A DNA stretch of 47,564 nt from an uncultured Alphaproteobacteria bacterium (GTDB lineage: Bacteria; Pseudomonadota; Alphaproteobacteria; HIMB59; GCA-002718135). The stretch lies in NCBI GenBank assembly GCA_902518985.1, contig CABYIF010000007.1, positions 1-47,564 on the forward strand. The letters are read 5' to 3'. Shown here piece by piece: positions 35,056-43,832 of this stretch. The position numbers and the translations under genes are program-made. Below the pieces are notes generated by a model. It did not search any database and was not told the origin of the DNA. It saw nothing but the letters and a program-made list of their open reading frames with translations. How positions within the stretch are numbered: the stretch's first letter is position 1; each line of letters opens with the position of its first letter.

Positions 35056-35535
35056 CTATATTTTATATTCAAAATTTTGAGTTGTTGGATTGATCTTTAT
35101 TAATCTTGCACCATTACGAATATGATAATGAGTAGCAACAGGTGTAAGAGGTGAGATGGTTATTATACTTTTAAACTGTTTTTTTGATTTAATATATCTT
35201 TGTAATTCTTTCATAATTTTTTTTCCAGCACCTTTTTTAAAAGACCATAAAGTATAAGCAACGGGAATAGATGCCTCATCTTCTTCTACACTCATAAGAT
35301 CCATCTCTTTTATGGTAGCTGGAATTTCTTTTGTAAAAGCAAAGCAAGCAACACCTTCAATATCATCTTTATATTTGAGACCAAAAATTTTTCTACCCTT
35401 AGCCGTCCTAAAATCATTATCTAGCTCTGGTCTTACGGGGTCATTTTCAGGATTAACACTATCGAGTTCCACTAGTTCTGTTTTTTTTATCCAACTAAAG
35501 AAATCAAATTCGTATTTGTATTTACCTATCTGCAT
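35056..35535 (-). CDS. hypothetical protein, possible GNAT-like acetyltransferase
   Basis: This 159-residue cytoplasmic protein is not confidently recognised. The strand and helix pattern recalls the GNAT fold: VACFAFTKEIPATIKEMDLM, then IPVAYTLWSFKKGAGKKIMKELQRYI (with a KGAGKK turn in the place of the acetyl-CoA loop) and a C-terminal HYHIRNGARLIKI like the usual HxxYxxxGF segment. It converges on the MORN gene with 29 bases between stops. Confidence 0.55.
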   Translation of the reverse strand: MQIGKYKYEFDFFSWIKKTELVELDSVNPENDPVRPELDNDFRTAKGRKIFGLKYKDDIEGVACFAFTKEIPATIKEMDLMSVEEDEASIPVAYTLWSFKKGAGKKIMKELQRYIKSKKQFKSIITISPLTPVATHYHIRNGARLIKINPTTQNFEYKI

Positions 35536-35612
35536 CGTTTGAAAATATTATGAATAAGGTCTTTATAAGAATTGGAAAATAAAGATAGTGAATTCTACTT
35601 GTTTTAAGTGAT

Positions 35613-35618
35613 TTGACA
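35613..35618 (+). promoter_or_regulatory. candidate -35 box (TTGACA) of leader transcript
   Basis: This is an exact TTGACA. The bases at the right distance downstream (TTTTAC, 17-base spacer, or the AT-rich TACTAATATTAT just beyond) could serve as a weak -10. It would start transcription near 35650, ahead of the boxA, short ORF and terminator described separately. Confidence 0.4.
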
Positions 35619-35694
35619 AACACTTTAGTAGCAGATTTTACTAATATTATGTTTGATTGAAATTAAGGAATCTCATACATTAATATTGTTATCG

Positions 35695-35707
35695 TGCTCT
35701 TTAACAA
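35695..35707 (+). promoter_or_regulatory. boxA-like antitermination element
   Basis: The 13 bases TGCTCTTTAACAA are identical to the rRNA-operon boxA of E. coli, which binds NusB/S10. An exact 13-base match by chance in a window this size is unlikely, though AT-richness raises the odds. No rRNA gene is adjacent, so its use here would be unusual. Confidence 0.4.
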
Positions 35708-35722
35708 AAAGGAGTTACAAAA

Positions 35723-35743
35723 ATGAATCCGCCAACACTTTAA
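35723..35743 (+). CDS. possible leader peptide MNPPTL
   Basis: This six-residue ORF (Met-Asn-Pro-Pro-Thr-Leu, stop TAA) has a near-perfect ribosome-binding site, AAAAAGGAG, eight bases upstream, better than most real genes here. The Pro-Pro pair is a known slow step for ribosomes. It lies 88 bases before a terminator and 186 bases before the MATE ATG, as expected for translational attenuation. No homologue is known to me. Confidence 0.4.
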   Translation: MNPPTL

Positions 35744-35830
35744 GGGTGGTGTCCACAACCAAAGCCAACTTTGCATATTAAGCAGACCTTTTTTTAAAAG
35801 GCCTCGCATTAGGTGATGAGCCGAATTTAT

Positions 35831-35859
35831 AAAACCCCCAATATACGGGGTTTTTTTTA
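35831..35859 (+). terminator. intrinsic terminator upstream of MATE gene
   Basis: A perfect 8-bp stem (AAAACCCC / GGGGTTTT) with an 8-base loop is followed by a run of eight Ts (four of them in the stem). It ends the leader transcript about 70 bases before the MATE ATG. Confidence 0.85.
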
Positions 35860-35928
35860 TTCTTACTACTTGAACTAATTATAAAAAACCTGAAAACGGT
35901 TAACTAATATAAAGTTCTTACTCTTAAA

Positions 35929-37245
35929 ATGTCTTCAAAATCATCCATTAAAAATATTTTTAAGTTATCCATCCCTATTTTTTTTGCAAATTTAGTCATT
36001 CCTGTTGTGGCTATTGTTGATACGGGTTTAATGGGTAATCTTGATAATGCTAGTTACTTGGTTGCTACCAGCATTGCTGCAAGTGTCTTCTCCCTTCTTT
36101 TTGGGAGCTTTGGTTTTTTACGATCAGGAACAGTTGGAATGATAGCACAAGCAGATGGATCAAATGACTATCAAGAAATCATAAATATTTTTTTACGTAA
36201 TATCGCTTTTGTTATTATTATTTCCTTCCTCTTAGTTATTCTTCAAACATACATATATAATATTTCTTTATCTATTTTTGAGTTATCGAAGGAAACAAAA
36301 ATATATTTTAAAGATTATTTTACTTTTCGTATTTATTCCTCTTTTGGCGAGCTAACAATTTTTGTGATTACAGGATTATTTATTGGTTTACAAAAAACAA
36401 AAACATCAAGTCTTATTGTCGGTTTCTATTCTATTGCGAATATAATTTTAAGTTTAGTCTTTGTTTTATATTTTAATTTAAATGTATTAGGTGTCGCCTT
36501 AGGCACTCTCGTAGCTTCAACACTGACAACGATAATCTTTATATTCTATACATTCTATGATTTAAGCAAGATGACTAAATTAGAATTTAACACAAGAAAA
36601 ATTTTTAATTTTAGTAAAGTGAAAAATATTTTTAATATCAACTTAAATATATTTATTAGATCCATTCTTCTTTCTTTTTCTTTTTTATATTTTACCTATC
36701 TTGGAACCTCTATCAGTGAAGAAACTATAGCTGCAAATATCATATTGCTTAATTTGATTATGATCTCTTCTTATGTTTTAGATGCTTATGCCTTTTCTAC
36801 AGAAGGTATTGTTGGATATTCTATTGGGTCAAAAAATAAACAATTATTAAGAAATGTTATAAAAAACTCTTTCATCTTAAGTACAGCAACTGGTCTGGTG
36901 ATATGTGTAATCTTTTTCTTTAGTAAAAATTATTTCATTATTACAATGACAGATTTACCTGACATTCGAGAGATCAGTTTTTCATTCTCCTACTGGGTGA
37001 TTATCATTCCGTTTGCGGCCTCTTTTTGTTTTCAATTTGATGGTATTTTTGTTGGTGCTTCTCAGACATCAGAACTTCGAAATGCCATGATCGTCTCTGT
37101 CGTCATCTATATTGTTGTCTCTTTCTTTTTAATAGCAAGTTTTGGGAATACAGGATTGTGGCTATCTCTTTGCCTTTTCTTTATTGCAAGAGCACTCACT
37201 TTGTTTGTCTACATGCCTAGAATTTATGCCCGTATCCAAGAATAA
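35929..37245 (+). CDS. MATE-family efflux transporter (DinF-like)
   Basis: This 438-residue polytopic membrane protein has about twelve hydrophobic segments. The MATE opening IPIFFANLVIPVVAIVDTGLMG is followed by FGFLRSGTVGMIAQADG, both characteristic of DinF-type MATE exporters, which expel drugs or metabolites in exchange for protons or sodium. It contains the C-half repeat SYVLDAYAFSTEGIVGYSIG. No clear ribosome-binding site precedes the ATG. A terminator-bearing leader lies directly upstream, which suggests that expression depends on read-through or on a second promoter in the 70-base gap. Confidence 0.92.
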   Translation: MSSKSSIKNIFKLSIPIFFANLVIPVVAIVDTGLMGNLDNASYLVATSIAASVFSLLFGSFGFLRSGTVGMIAQADGSNDYQEIINIFLRNIAFVIIISFLLVILQTYIYNISLSIFELSKETKIYFKDYFTFRIYSSFGELTIFVITGLFIGLQKTKTSSLIVGFYSIANIILSLVFVLYFNLNVLGVALGTLVASTLTTIIFIFYTFYDLSKMTKLEFNTRKIFNFSKVKNIFNINLNIFIRSILLSFSFLYFTYLGTSISEETIAANIILLNLIMISSYVLDAYAFSTEGIVGYSIGSKNKQLLRNVIKNSFILSTATGLVICVIFFFSKNYFIITMTDLPDIREISFSFSYWVIIIPFAASFCFQFDGIFVGASQTSELRNAMIVSVVIYIVVSFFLIASFGNTGLWLSLCLFFIARALTLFVYMPRIYARIQE

Positions 37246-37291
37246 ATCTGTTAAATTTAAAAAAAATAATTAAAAAGACACACAATTATAC

Positions 37292-37317
37292 AAATAGGTC
37301 GGCCACTAGCCCTATTT
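37292..37317 (+). terminator. weak hairpin after MATE gene
   Basis: An inverted repeat AAATAGG / CCTATTT with a 12-base internal loop lies about 47 bases after the MATE stop. No T-run follows on either strand, so a terminator role is uncertain. Confidence 0.3.
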
Positions 37318-37353
37318 CAAAATAAAAAAGGCCAAAGTTATTAAAAGTTTTTT

Positions 37354-37584
37354 ATGTTTGTAAATTTGGTCAAAATAAAAAAGTTTTTAATCTATCTTTT
37401 TCTATTTTTATTTTTCAATTGTATTTTTATTAGTCCTTTAAATGCAAACCCAGTACTTAGGGGCTTTGAATTAACAAATGATCAATTCGATTTTTCTTAT
37501 GGAATAACATTCAATGATGATGGCACAAAAATGTATATTGTTGGTTTTAAAAAAATTAGTTTAGTTTATCTTTACGGTAATTAG
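37354..37584 (+). pseudogene. truncated secreted beta-propeller-like protein (5' fragment)
   Basis: This 76-codon frame starts with a clear signal peptide (basic residues, long Leu/Phe stretch, ending SPLNA). It then runs NPVLRGFELTNDQFDFSYG and ITFNDDGTKMYIVGF. The latter is the first unit of a repeat usually found many times in large secreted propeller proteins. Homology-like sequence stops at about 37550; the last nine codons are just the antisense of the ccrM 3' end. The remnant therefore looks like a gene cut off at the ccrM boundary, or a very short exported peptide. Confidence 0.65.
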
Positions 37585-38626
37585 ATCGTATTTCATCTAA
37601 TAGAATTGATTTAGACTTATCTTTTACATGCCAAAAATCCCACCCATTACAACTGGGCAGTCCTTGTATCTTTGCTCCCATTTGATGAATAGAACCTGTT
37701 AAATCTTTTATTTTAAGTGTTCCATCAATACTGACCGTTGCTTTAAAGCGTTCTTTTTTATCAGTTAATACCGCACCTGGTGGAATAATTCCTTGCTCGA
37801 CTAATTCACCAAAAGGAACTTTTGGTAATTCTTTTCTACTTTTTGCAATAGTGACTACATCTTCTTCTAATACTTTTGTTTTCTTTAATCTTTCTCTAGA
37901 AAGTTTAACGTAATCTTTATCTTTTTCTATTCCAATAAAGTTTCGTTGCAGTTTTTTTGCTACAACTGCTGTTGTTCCACTTCCTGAAAAGGGATCAAGA
38001 ACAAGATCTCCTTTATTAGTAGAGGCTAAAAGAATACGGTAGAGTAGAGCTTCTGGTTTTTGTGTTGGATGAGATCTTTGGTTATTATCTTTTCTCAATC
38101 TTTCTTTTCCTGAACAAATGGGAATATACCAGTCACTTCGCATTTGTTTTCCTTCATTGAGTTCTTTTAAGTTTTGATAGTTAAAAGTATACTTTGCTTC
38201 ACGAGAAGTAGTACACCAAAGAAGAGTTTCGTGAGCATTTGTAAAACGTGTTCCACGAAAGTTTGGCATAGGATTTGTTTTATGCCAAATAATATCATTT
38301 AAAATCCATAGACCTCTATCTTGAATAGAAGAGCCTACTCTTAAAATATTATGATAACTTCCTATTACCCAAAGGGCCCCACCTTTTTTTAGTATTCTTG
38401 TACACTCACTAAGCCACTCATTAGTGAAATTATCATATTCTTTGTATGTGCTAAATTTATCCCAATCTTGGGTCACTGCTTCTACTGTTGTTTGATCAGG
38501 TCTGTACAAAGTATCTTTAAGTTGAAGATTATAAGGTGGATCAGCAAAGATAAGATCAACTGACTGATCTTTCATTTTTTTCATCTCTTTAATTGAATCA
38601 CCTAAAATTATTTGATTTTTTTTCAT
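37556..38626 (-). CDS. ccrM: CcrM-type adenine-N6 DNA methyltransferase (GANTC)
   Basis: This 356-residue beta-class methyltransferase is predicted to methylate adenine in GANTC and to link methylation to the cell cycle, as in Caulobacter. The catalytic motif DPPYNL is at residues 29-34 and the AdoMet motif DPFSGSGTT at 211-219. A region [15 protein letters not shown] precedes it. The C-terminal non-catalytic domain (about 270-356), with [13 protein letters not shown] and GWDFWHV, is the extension typical of CcrM. There is no cognate restriction gene nearby, so it is an orphan regulator-type enzyme. Confidence 0.94.
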   Translation of the reverse strand: MKKNQIILGDSIKEMKKMKDQSVDLIFADPPYNLQLKDTLYRPDQTTVEAVTQDWDKFSTYKEYDNFTNEWLSECTRILKKGGALWVIGSYHNILRVGSSIQDRGLWILNDIIWHKTNPMPNFRGTRFTNAHETLLWCTTSREAKYTFNYQNLKELNEGKQMRSDWYIPICSGKERLRKDNNQRSHPTQKPEALLYRILLASTNKGDLVLDPFSGSGTTAVVAKKLQRNFIGIEKDKDYVKLSRERLKKTKVLEEDVVTIAKSRKELPKVPFGELVEQGIIPPGAVLTDKKERFKATVSIDGTLKIKDLTGSIHQMGAKIQGLPSCNGWDFWHVKDKSKSILLDEIRSNYRKDKLN

Positions 38627-38741
38627 AATAGCAAAAAGGAATCTTTAAGCAGTTATGGAATCAGGTCAATCGACTTATCAACAAGGAGAATCTTTTCATT
38701 GGGATAAAAGGAAATTTTTTATGAAAAAAACAATATTAAAA

Positions 38742-38761
38742 GGGGAGTCGCTAAACTCCCC
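38742..38761 (-). terminator. candidate terminator downstream of rnhB
   Basis: A perfect 7-bp stem GGGGAGT / ACTCCCC with a 6-base loop is followed on the minus strand by TTTT. It lies about 120 bases after the rnhB stop, in the 253-base region between ccrM and rnhB. The rest of that region shows only a 15-base palindrome (ATGCAAT-T-ATTGCAT, 38848-38862) of unknown role. Confidence 0.6.
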
Positions 38762-38879
38762 GTAAAATCATCAAATGGGAGGAATGATGATAATAGACAT
38801 ATAAGTTTTGAAATATCTATTTCAATCATGCTCAAGATATAATTAATATGCAATTATTGCATAATAATAATATAGGAAT

Positions 38880-39500
38880 TTATTTTTTGATTAGCGATTT
38901 AATTGGCTCAAAAGTTTTTCGATGACAGTTTGTATGCCCTTTTTCTTTGATTGCATCAATATGTTTTTTTGTTCCGTAACCGGCATTCTGTTTCCATCCA
39001 TAGTGTGGGTATCTATTATCTAATATACCCATAAGTCGATCTCTGTGAATTTTAGCAATTATAGAGGCTGTAGCTATTGATAATGAAACCTTATCTCCTC
39101 CAATAATCGATCTTTCATTAAAATTTTTATATTCTAGCTTAAAGTTTCCATCAATAATTATACTTGCAGTTTGATTATCAAATTTATCTATAACTCTTTT
39201 CATTGATAATTTAGTTGCTTCCAAAATATTTATCTGATCAATTTCTTCTACAGTAGCCAGACCTAAATAGTAATCTAAAATATTTTCTTTTCTCAATAGC
39301 TGAAACAACTTAAACAACTCTACTCTTTGTTTAATTGTTAATTTTTTAGAGTCAGTAATTGGAATTTTGGTTTTTAGTGTTTCATAACTATTATAAATTA
39401 CACCACAGCTAACAACTGGACCTGCAAGAGGACCTCTTCCAACTTCGTCTAAACCAATAACAGGACCCTCGATTGTATTCTCTATCGAAAAATCAGCCAC
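38880..39500 (-). CDS. rnhB: ribonuclease HII
   Basis: This 206-residue enzyme cuts RNA-DNA junctions and single ribonucleotides in DNA. Active-site residues are Asp18-Glu19 in VIGLDEVGRGPLAGPVV, with further Asp in SIIIDGNF and the later KIHRDRLM. The start is GTG, overlapping the moaB stop by one base. RNase HI is also encoded in this window (22337-22768). Confidence 0.95.
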   Translation of the reverse strand: MADFSIENTIEGPVIGLDEVGRGPLAGPVVSCGVIYNSYETLKTKIPITDSKKLTIKQRVELFKLFQLLRKENILDYYLGLATVEEIDQINILEATKLSMKRVIDKFDNQTASIIIDGNFKLEYKNFNERSIIGGDKVSLSIATASIIAKIHRDRLMGILDNRYPHYGWKQNAGYGTKKHIDAIKEKGHTNCHRKTFEPIKSLIKK

Positions 39501-40027
39501 TATTTTTCATTAAGCCTTGGCATGATTTCAACAAAATTACATGGCTTATGCCTGATATCTAATTGATACTTTAAAATCTCATCCCAACCATCTTTACAAG
39601 CACCTGTTGATCCAGGTAAACAAAAAACATATGTACTATTAATAAGAGCTGCTAAAGCTCTTGATTGTATTGCAGACGTGCCAATTTTTTTAAAACTAAT
39701 TTGACGAAATAATTCTCCAAAACCATCAATGTGTTTGCTTGCTATTTGTTTTACTGCCTCAGGAGTTGTGTCACGTCCAGTTAATCCAGTTCCACCTGTA
39801 GTAATAATACAATCTACCTCTTTTTCATTTGAAATTGCCTCTAAGGTATCTTTTATCTGTTGAACATCATCAGGTATTATAATTCTTTTAAGCATATTAT
39901 GACCATAGTCTTTGATCCGTTTTTCAAGTGTATCACCTGATGTATCATTTTCAATAGTGCGTGAGTCCGAGATTGTAATTACTACAATGTTAATAGAAAC
40001 AAAATCTAAAGAGGTATCTATTGGCAT
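39500..40027 (-). CDS. moaB: molybdenum cofactor biosynthesis protein MoaB-like
   Basis: This 175-residue MoaB/MogA-fold protein should adenylylate molybdopterin. The conserved substrate loop is IITTGGTGLTGRDTTPEAV, and the C-terminal part has ALAALINSTYVFCLPGS. Opening INIVVITISDSRTIENDTSG is typical. No other molybdenum cofactor gene is in the window. It sits between the lytic transglycosylase and rnhB in one minus-strand run. Confidence 0.93.
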   Translation of the reverse strand: MPIDTSLDFVSINIVVITISDSRTIENDTSGDTLEKRIKDYGHNMLKRIIIPDDVQQIKDTLEAISNEKEVDCIITTGGTGLTGRDTTPEAVKQIASKHIDGFGELFRQISFKKIGTSAIQSRALAALINSTYVFCLPGSTGACKDGWDEILKYQLDIRHKPCNFVEIMPRLNEK

Positions 40028-40033
40028 ATCATA

Positions 40034-41776
40034 TTAATAAAGTGGATCATTGCCATTAGCTAGCATTTTAAGAGATCGCATTTCTTTTTTGTTTTTATTT
40101 TGATAAATCCAATATTTTGTTAGTATTTTTTCAATAAACCACCTAGTTTCTCTCGATGGTATACTTTCCATAAAAAAGAGTGGGTCATCTAAATAATTTG
40201 TCTCCTTCTTCCATTTTTGTAGATTGCCAGGGCCTCCATTATATGCAGCTGCTAAAAAAATTAAATTTCTTGAGACTATTTCTAGATCAAGAAGATAAGT
40301 AATATATTCTTGTCCTACTTCCAAATTTATTTCTGGGTTTTTTAAAATATTGCTATTATTTCTTTTTACATCTTTACTTTTAGTAATAAATTTTGCTGTT
40401 GAAGGAAGAACTTGCATAAGTCCCATGGCGCCATCTTTACTTTTAGCTTTAGCATTGAACATTGATTCTTGATGCATGAATGCATGTAATAATTCCTTTT
40501 CTAATTTAAAACCATCACGAGGTTTCCAGACACTTGTTGGGTAGTAAAGATGTATAGGTACATCCATACCAAATTGTTCAAGTCTATTTACAATTTTTAA
40601 TTGTGTGTAAGCTAAATCAAAATTTTCAGCTATACTTATTGACTCCTCTGCAACTTCTCTATTCAAAATAGAGTTTAGATGAACTATTTCCTTTTCTAAT
40701 TCATCAGCAAATCCTACCTGAATTAAAGACTGCACTCTTTTACCAGCGGGTAAATTAAGTAATTTACTATTATTCTTATTTAGTATTGTTCTTTGATTCC
40801 ACTGAATTTTATTTTCTACGCCTAAAATCTCGAGTGCCAACATTCCATAAAAACTGTTAGGATTATTTGATGCTCTTTTGAGCCAAAAATTTATATCATC
40901 ATAGCGTCCTAGTTTTGCGTAAGATCTAGCAGTCCAAAAGCTTCCTGAAGTTTGATGCCATGTATCATCTTTTAAACTTATAGAAAATAATGAGAAATAA
41001 TTTGCTGCATCTTGATATTTTTCTAATCGCCATGAACATAAACCTGCAGTCCAAGCTGCGTAAGGAACATATTGTGCTGAATTAACAAGAGCTTCAGATG
41101 CGTACTGAATTGCTAATTTATTTTTATTTGCTAAAAAATAACCTTTGGCAATTAATTCTTTTTGTTGGTCAATTTCTACTTGATCTAATAATAAATTTAC
41201 ATCCCGTTGATTTAATAATTGTAAAGCACCAGTTGGCCATCCTCTATTAACTCTTGATTTAATACCATTAATGAGTTTTCTTTTCTCAGCTCTTTGACCA
41301 CTTGATAATTTTTTAGAACTTTTATATTTATTTTTTTTAACAGTGTTTATTGTTTCAGCTTCTATTCCCAGTGGAAGTGATGGTTTTGTAGGACTTTTGT
41401 AACCTGATGGCATTCGTCGTATTGCTAATTTATATATTCTTTTAGCTTGTGGATGATCATTATATTTTTTTAACCAGTAATATAGCTCTAAATACTTGGA
41501 GTTATAACAATTAGGATGAAGAAATTTTTGAGCATAAATATGACCTAGCAAAATTTTATTTTGTATTTTTAATATATACCTATTTGCACTCTTCCATTTA
41601 CATTTTTCTTGAAATAAATATGCTTGCTGGTAATTGTTAATATCTGATTGACTTAATATTTTTGATGAAAAAATATCATTATATTTCTTTGATATGTCAA
41701 CTTGAAATCCAAAAGCTTTAAATGAAAAAGAAAATAAAGTAATCGAAATTAAAATATATAAACTAATTTTTTTCAT
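40034..41776 (-). CDS. soluble lytic murein transglycosylase (Slt type)
   Basis: This 580-residue periplasmic enzyme cleaves peptidoglycan glycan strands. A signal peptide covers about residues 1-23. A long alpha-helical superhelix (about 40-400) precedes the C-terminal goose-lysozyme-like SLT domain. The catalytic Glu437 lies in AFMHQESMFN, followed by the diagnostic GAMGLMQVLPSTAK and AAAYNGGPGN. The ATG lies within the end of the glycosylase gene (14-base overlap), so the two are coupled. Confidence 0.93.
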   Translation of the reverse strand: MKKISLYILISITLFSFSFKAFGFQVDISKKYNDIFSSKILSQSDINNYQQAYLFQEKCKWKSANRYILKIQNKILLGHIYAQKFLHPNCYNSKYLELYYWLKKYNDHPQAKRIYKLAIRRMPSGYKSPTKPSLPLGIEAETINTVKKNKYKSSKKLSSGQRAEKRKLINGIKSRVNRGWPTGALQLLNQRDVNLLLDQVEIDQQKELIAKGYFLANKNKLAIQYASEALVNSAQYVPYAAWTAGLCSWRLEKYQDAANYFSLFSISLKDDTWHQTSGSFWTARSYAKLGRYDDINFWLKRASNNPNSFYGMLALEILGVENKIQWNQRTILNKNNSKLLNLPAGKRVQSLIQVGFADELEKEIVHLNSILNREVAEESISIAENFDLAYTQLKIVNRLEQFGMDVPIHLYYPTSVWKPRDGFKLEKELLHAFMHQESMFNAKAKSKDGAMGLMQVLPSTAKFITKSKDVKRNNSNILKNPEINLEVGQEYITYLLDLEIVSRNLIFLAAAYNGGPGNLQKWKKETNYLDDPLFFMESIPSRETRWFIEKILTKYWIYQNKNKKEMRSLKMLANGNDPLY

Positions 41777-42479
41777 TTAATTTTTTTTGTAACATTTGTA
41801 AATCTTCCCAAGACGCTTTTTTGTATTGAGGAGAACGAAGCAAAAACGAAGGATGGTAAGAAGCTATAGTATAAATAGTTTTATTTAATTGCAGAGATTT
41901 ATAATTGTGCCAATATCCTCTTAGTTTACCCAATGTAAGAGGTGTAGATAATATTGCCTTTGCTGCAACACCCCCTAATAAAAAAATAAAATCAGGATTT
42001 ATCAAATCTATTTGTTCTTGAAGAAAAGGCAGGAATTGTAAAATTTCATCATCTGTAGGCGTTCTATTATCTGGAGGTCTCCAGTTTACAACATTAGTAA
42101 TATAAACGTCTTCTCTTTTAAGATTGATTGCAGCTAACATTTTATTTAAAAGCTGACCTGCTCTTCCAACAAATGGCAGTCCTTGTATATCTTCATCTCT
42201 TCCAGGAGCCTCCCCAATAAAAATTACTTTTGCATCAAGGCTACCATCATAAACAACTAAATTTTTGGCTGAATTTTTGAGAGGAGTATCAAAAGAATTA
42301 ATTTTTTTGATTATTTGTTGTATTTTATATGACTTATCAATGTTTATATCTTTTGATAATTTGGGAGATGAATTTGTTCTTAAATCACTTTCAAACCAAT
42401 TTCTAGGAGAATCCTGTAGAAAGTAATTTACCCCCGAATTCTTAATGAAATCTAAATTTTTTTTATTTGATTGATTCAT
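41763..42479 (-). CDS. uracil-DNA glycosylase, family 4-like, lacking cluster cysteines
   Basis: This 238-residue DNA repair enzyme removes uracil. The active-site motif is [20 protein letters not shown] and the DNA-binding C-terminal motif SYHPSFLLR. The middle contains [16 protein letters not shown]. Family 4 enzymes carry a four-cysteine [4Fe-4S] cluster. This protein has no cysteine at all: the VVKCRPP position is Trp and the others are replaced. The N-terminal extension of about 70 residues with a conserved-looking [11 protein letters not shown] is typical of alphaproteobacterial members. Confidence 0.88.
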   Translation of the reverse strand: MNQSNKKNLDFIKNSGVNYFLQDSPRNWFESDLRTNSSPKLSKDINIDKSYKIQQIIKKINSFDTPLKNSAKNLVVYDGSLDAKVIFIGEAPGRDEDIQGLPFVGRAGQLLNKMLAAINLKREDVYITNVVNWRPPDNRTPTDDEILQFLPFLQEQIDLINPDFIFLLGGVAAKAILSTPLTLGKLRGYWHNYKSLQLNKTIYTIASYHPSFLLRSPQYKKASWEDLQMLQKKLNEKN

Positions 42480-42521
42480 TCTAAATTACAATTATTTACT
42501 ATTATTGATACTATTTTTTAA

Positions 42522-43832
42522 ATGATTAATTTAATAAAAAAACTTCTAATTTTAATATTTTGCTTATTTTTTTATACGCCATTATTGGCTTTAGGAAGCT
42601 CATCCTTTCTAATTTCTCAGTCCGCTTTTAAAAATCATGACTATTCGGCCGCACTTTCTTCTTTTAGTTCTCAAGAGGTAAGATCAATCAAAAGCAATTT
42701 ATTGGATAAGACTATATCTGCAGTAATTACAGAAGATATTAATCTTGCAAATAAAATTGCTTCTGAAATTTTACTAGAAGATAATCAAAATCAAGAAGCC
42801 TATATCGTACAACTAGTCTATTTATACAATAAAAATAAATTTAATAAATTAAAAGCAATTCATGAATCTTCAAAAGTGAAAAATGAATTAGTCAATTTTA
42901 TCTTTTTCAACAACAATCAACTTCAAGACAACATAACAATAAGCAAGTCGTTACTTGATATCGTAATTACATCTTTTTCAAGTGTTGATCAAAAATCGTT
43001 GAATTATAATTTTCTTTTATTTTATACTTCTCTTGCAAAAATTATTGATAGTACAAATGATAAAGCCGCCTTAATAAAGGGAGAGCTATTCTTAAACGTT
43101 GAACAAAGTAAAGTTGCTGAAGAAACTTTTCTTAATATAAAGGCAACTAGTCCTTATTATCTTGATGCTCAAAGAAGTCTAGCAATCAATTATTCAAATT
43201 TTCTTCCGTATGACGAAGCTCTAACAAAAATAAAAATATTGATGAAAAATAATAATAACCACTATTCAATAAAAAAAATATTAGCTGATTTTTATCGTGT
43301 CAAAAAAAAATTTAAACTTGCAATACCATTGTACAGTGAAATGATAACTCAGAAGGAAGATGACTTATGGAATATGTATTATAGAAGAGGTATATGCTAC
43401 GAAAGGTCAGGGGAGTGGAATAAAGCTGAAAAAGATTTTCTAAAATCTCTTGAAATAAAGCCAGACTCGGCAAACGTATTGAATTATCTGGCTTATGGAT
43501 GGGTTGAGCGAGAAATTAGATTAGAACAATCATTGAAAATGTTAGAAGCTGCTTACAAAGCTAATCCTGAAAGTTATTATATAATTGATAGTTTAGCTTG
43601 GGCACACTTTAAAAAAAATAATTTTGATGAAGCTGCAAGATTAATGGAAATGGTAATAGATATTGCTCCTGGAGAAGCAATATCACTAGACCATCTTGGA
43701 GATATCTATTATGCTATGAATAGAAAAAGAGAAGCAATTCATTTTTGGCAACAAGCGTTGGAATTAGCTGAACCTGATGATGAAATTAAAGAAAACGTTC
43801 AAAGCAAATTAAATAAATTCAATGCTGGATAA
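42522..43832 (+). CDS. tetratricopeptide-repeat protein, exported
   Basis: This 436-residue protein has a signal peptide (IKKLLILIFCLFFYTPLLA) and helical repeats throughout. The clearest TPR units are in the C-terminal half: YYRRGICYERSGEWNKAEKD, LNYLAYGWVEREIRLEQSLK, DSLAWAHFKKNNFDEAARL and DHLGDIYYAMNRKREAIHFW. TPR proteins scaffold complexes; in alphaproteobacteria a similar gene precedes ispE. It overlaps ispE by 11 bases. The exact partner is unknown. Confidence 0.88.
   Translation: MINLIKKLLILIFCLFFYTPLLALGSSSFLISQSAFKNHDYSAALSSFSSQEVRSIKSNLLDKTISAVITEDINLANKIASEILLEDNQNQEAYIVQLVYLYNKNKFNKLKAIHESSKVKNELVNFIFFNNNQLQDNITISKSLLDIVITSFSSVDQKSLNYNFLLFYTSLAKIIDSTNDKAALIKGELFLNVEQSKVAEETFLNIKATSPYYLDAQRSLAINYSNFLPYDEALTKIKILMKNNNNHYSIKKILADFYRVKKKFKLAIPLYSEMITQKEDDLWNMYYRRGICYERSGEWNKAEKDFLKSLEIKPDSANVLNYLAYGWVEREIRLEQSLKMLEAAYKANPESYYIIDSLAWAHFKKNNFDEAARLMEMVIDIAPGEAISLDHLGDIYYAMNRKREAIHFWQQALELAEPDDEIKENVQSKLNKFNAG

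Larger units (their letters stand above)
35650..35859 (+). ncRNA. candidate leader/small RNA ending at an intrinsic terminator
   Basis: This gene-free stretch between the possible GNAT gene and the MATE gene holds, in order, a boxA-like element, a six-codon ORF with a strong ribosome-binding site, several small hairpins (CAAAG-CCAA-CTTTG near 35764-35777; CCTTTT/AAAAGG near 35788-35803) and a strong terminator. It could be an attenuation leader for the MATE exporter or an independent small RNA. It matches no riboswitch or RNA class that I recognise. Start coordinate approximate. Confidence 0.45.

Noticed and set aside
35650-35859. Known riboswitch, tmRNA, SRP RNA or 6S RNA in the gap before the MATE gene
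   Set aside because: None of the consensus motifs of these RNAs could be matched by eye, so no name was given.
38655-38765. 36-codon ORF (MESGQSTYQQGESFHW...) between ccrM and rnhB, plus strand
   Set aside because: No ribosome-binding site at a proper distance, its end is formed by the terminator stem of the opposite strand, and nothing is recognisable in it.
38777-38806. Tiny ORF MMIIDI preceded by GGGAGGA
   Set aside because: Six codons with good spacing, but no downstream gene on that strand that it could regulate. Probably chance.
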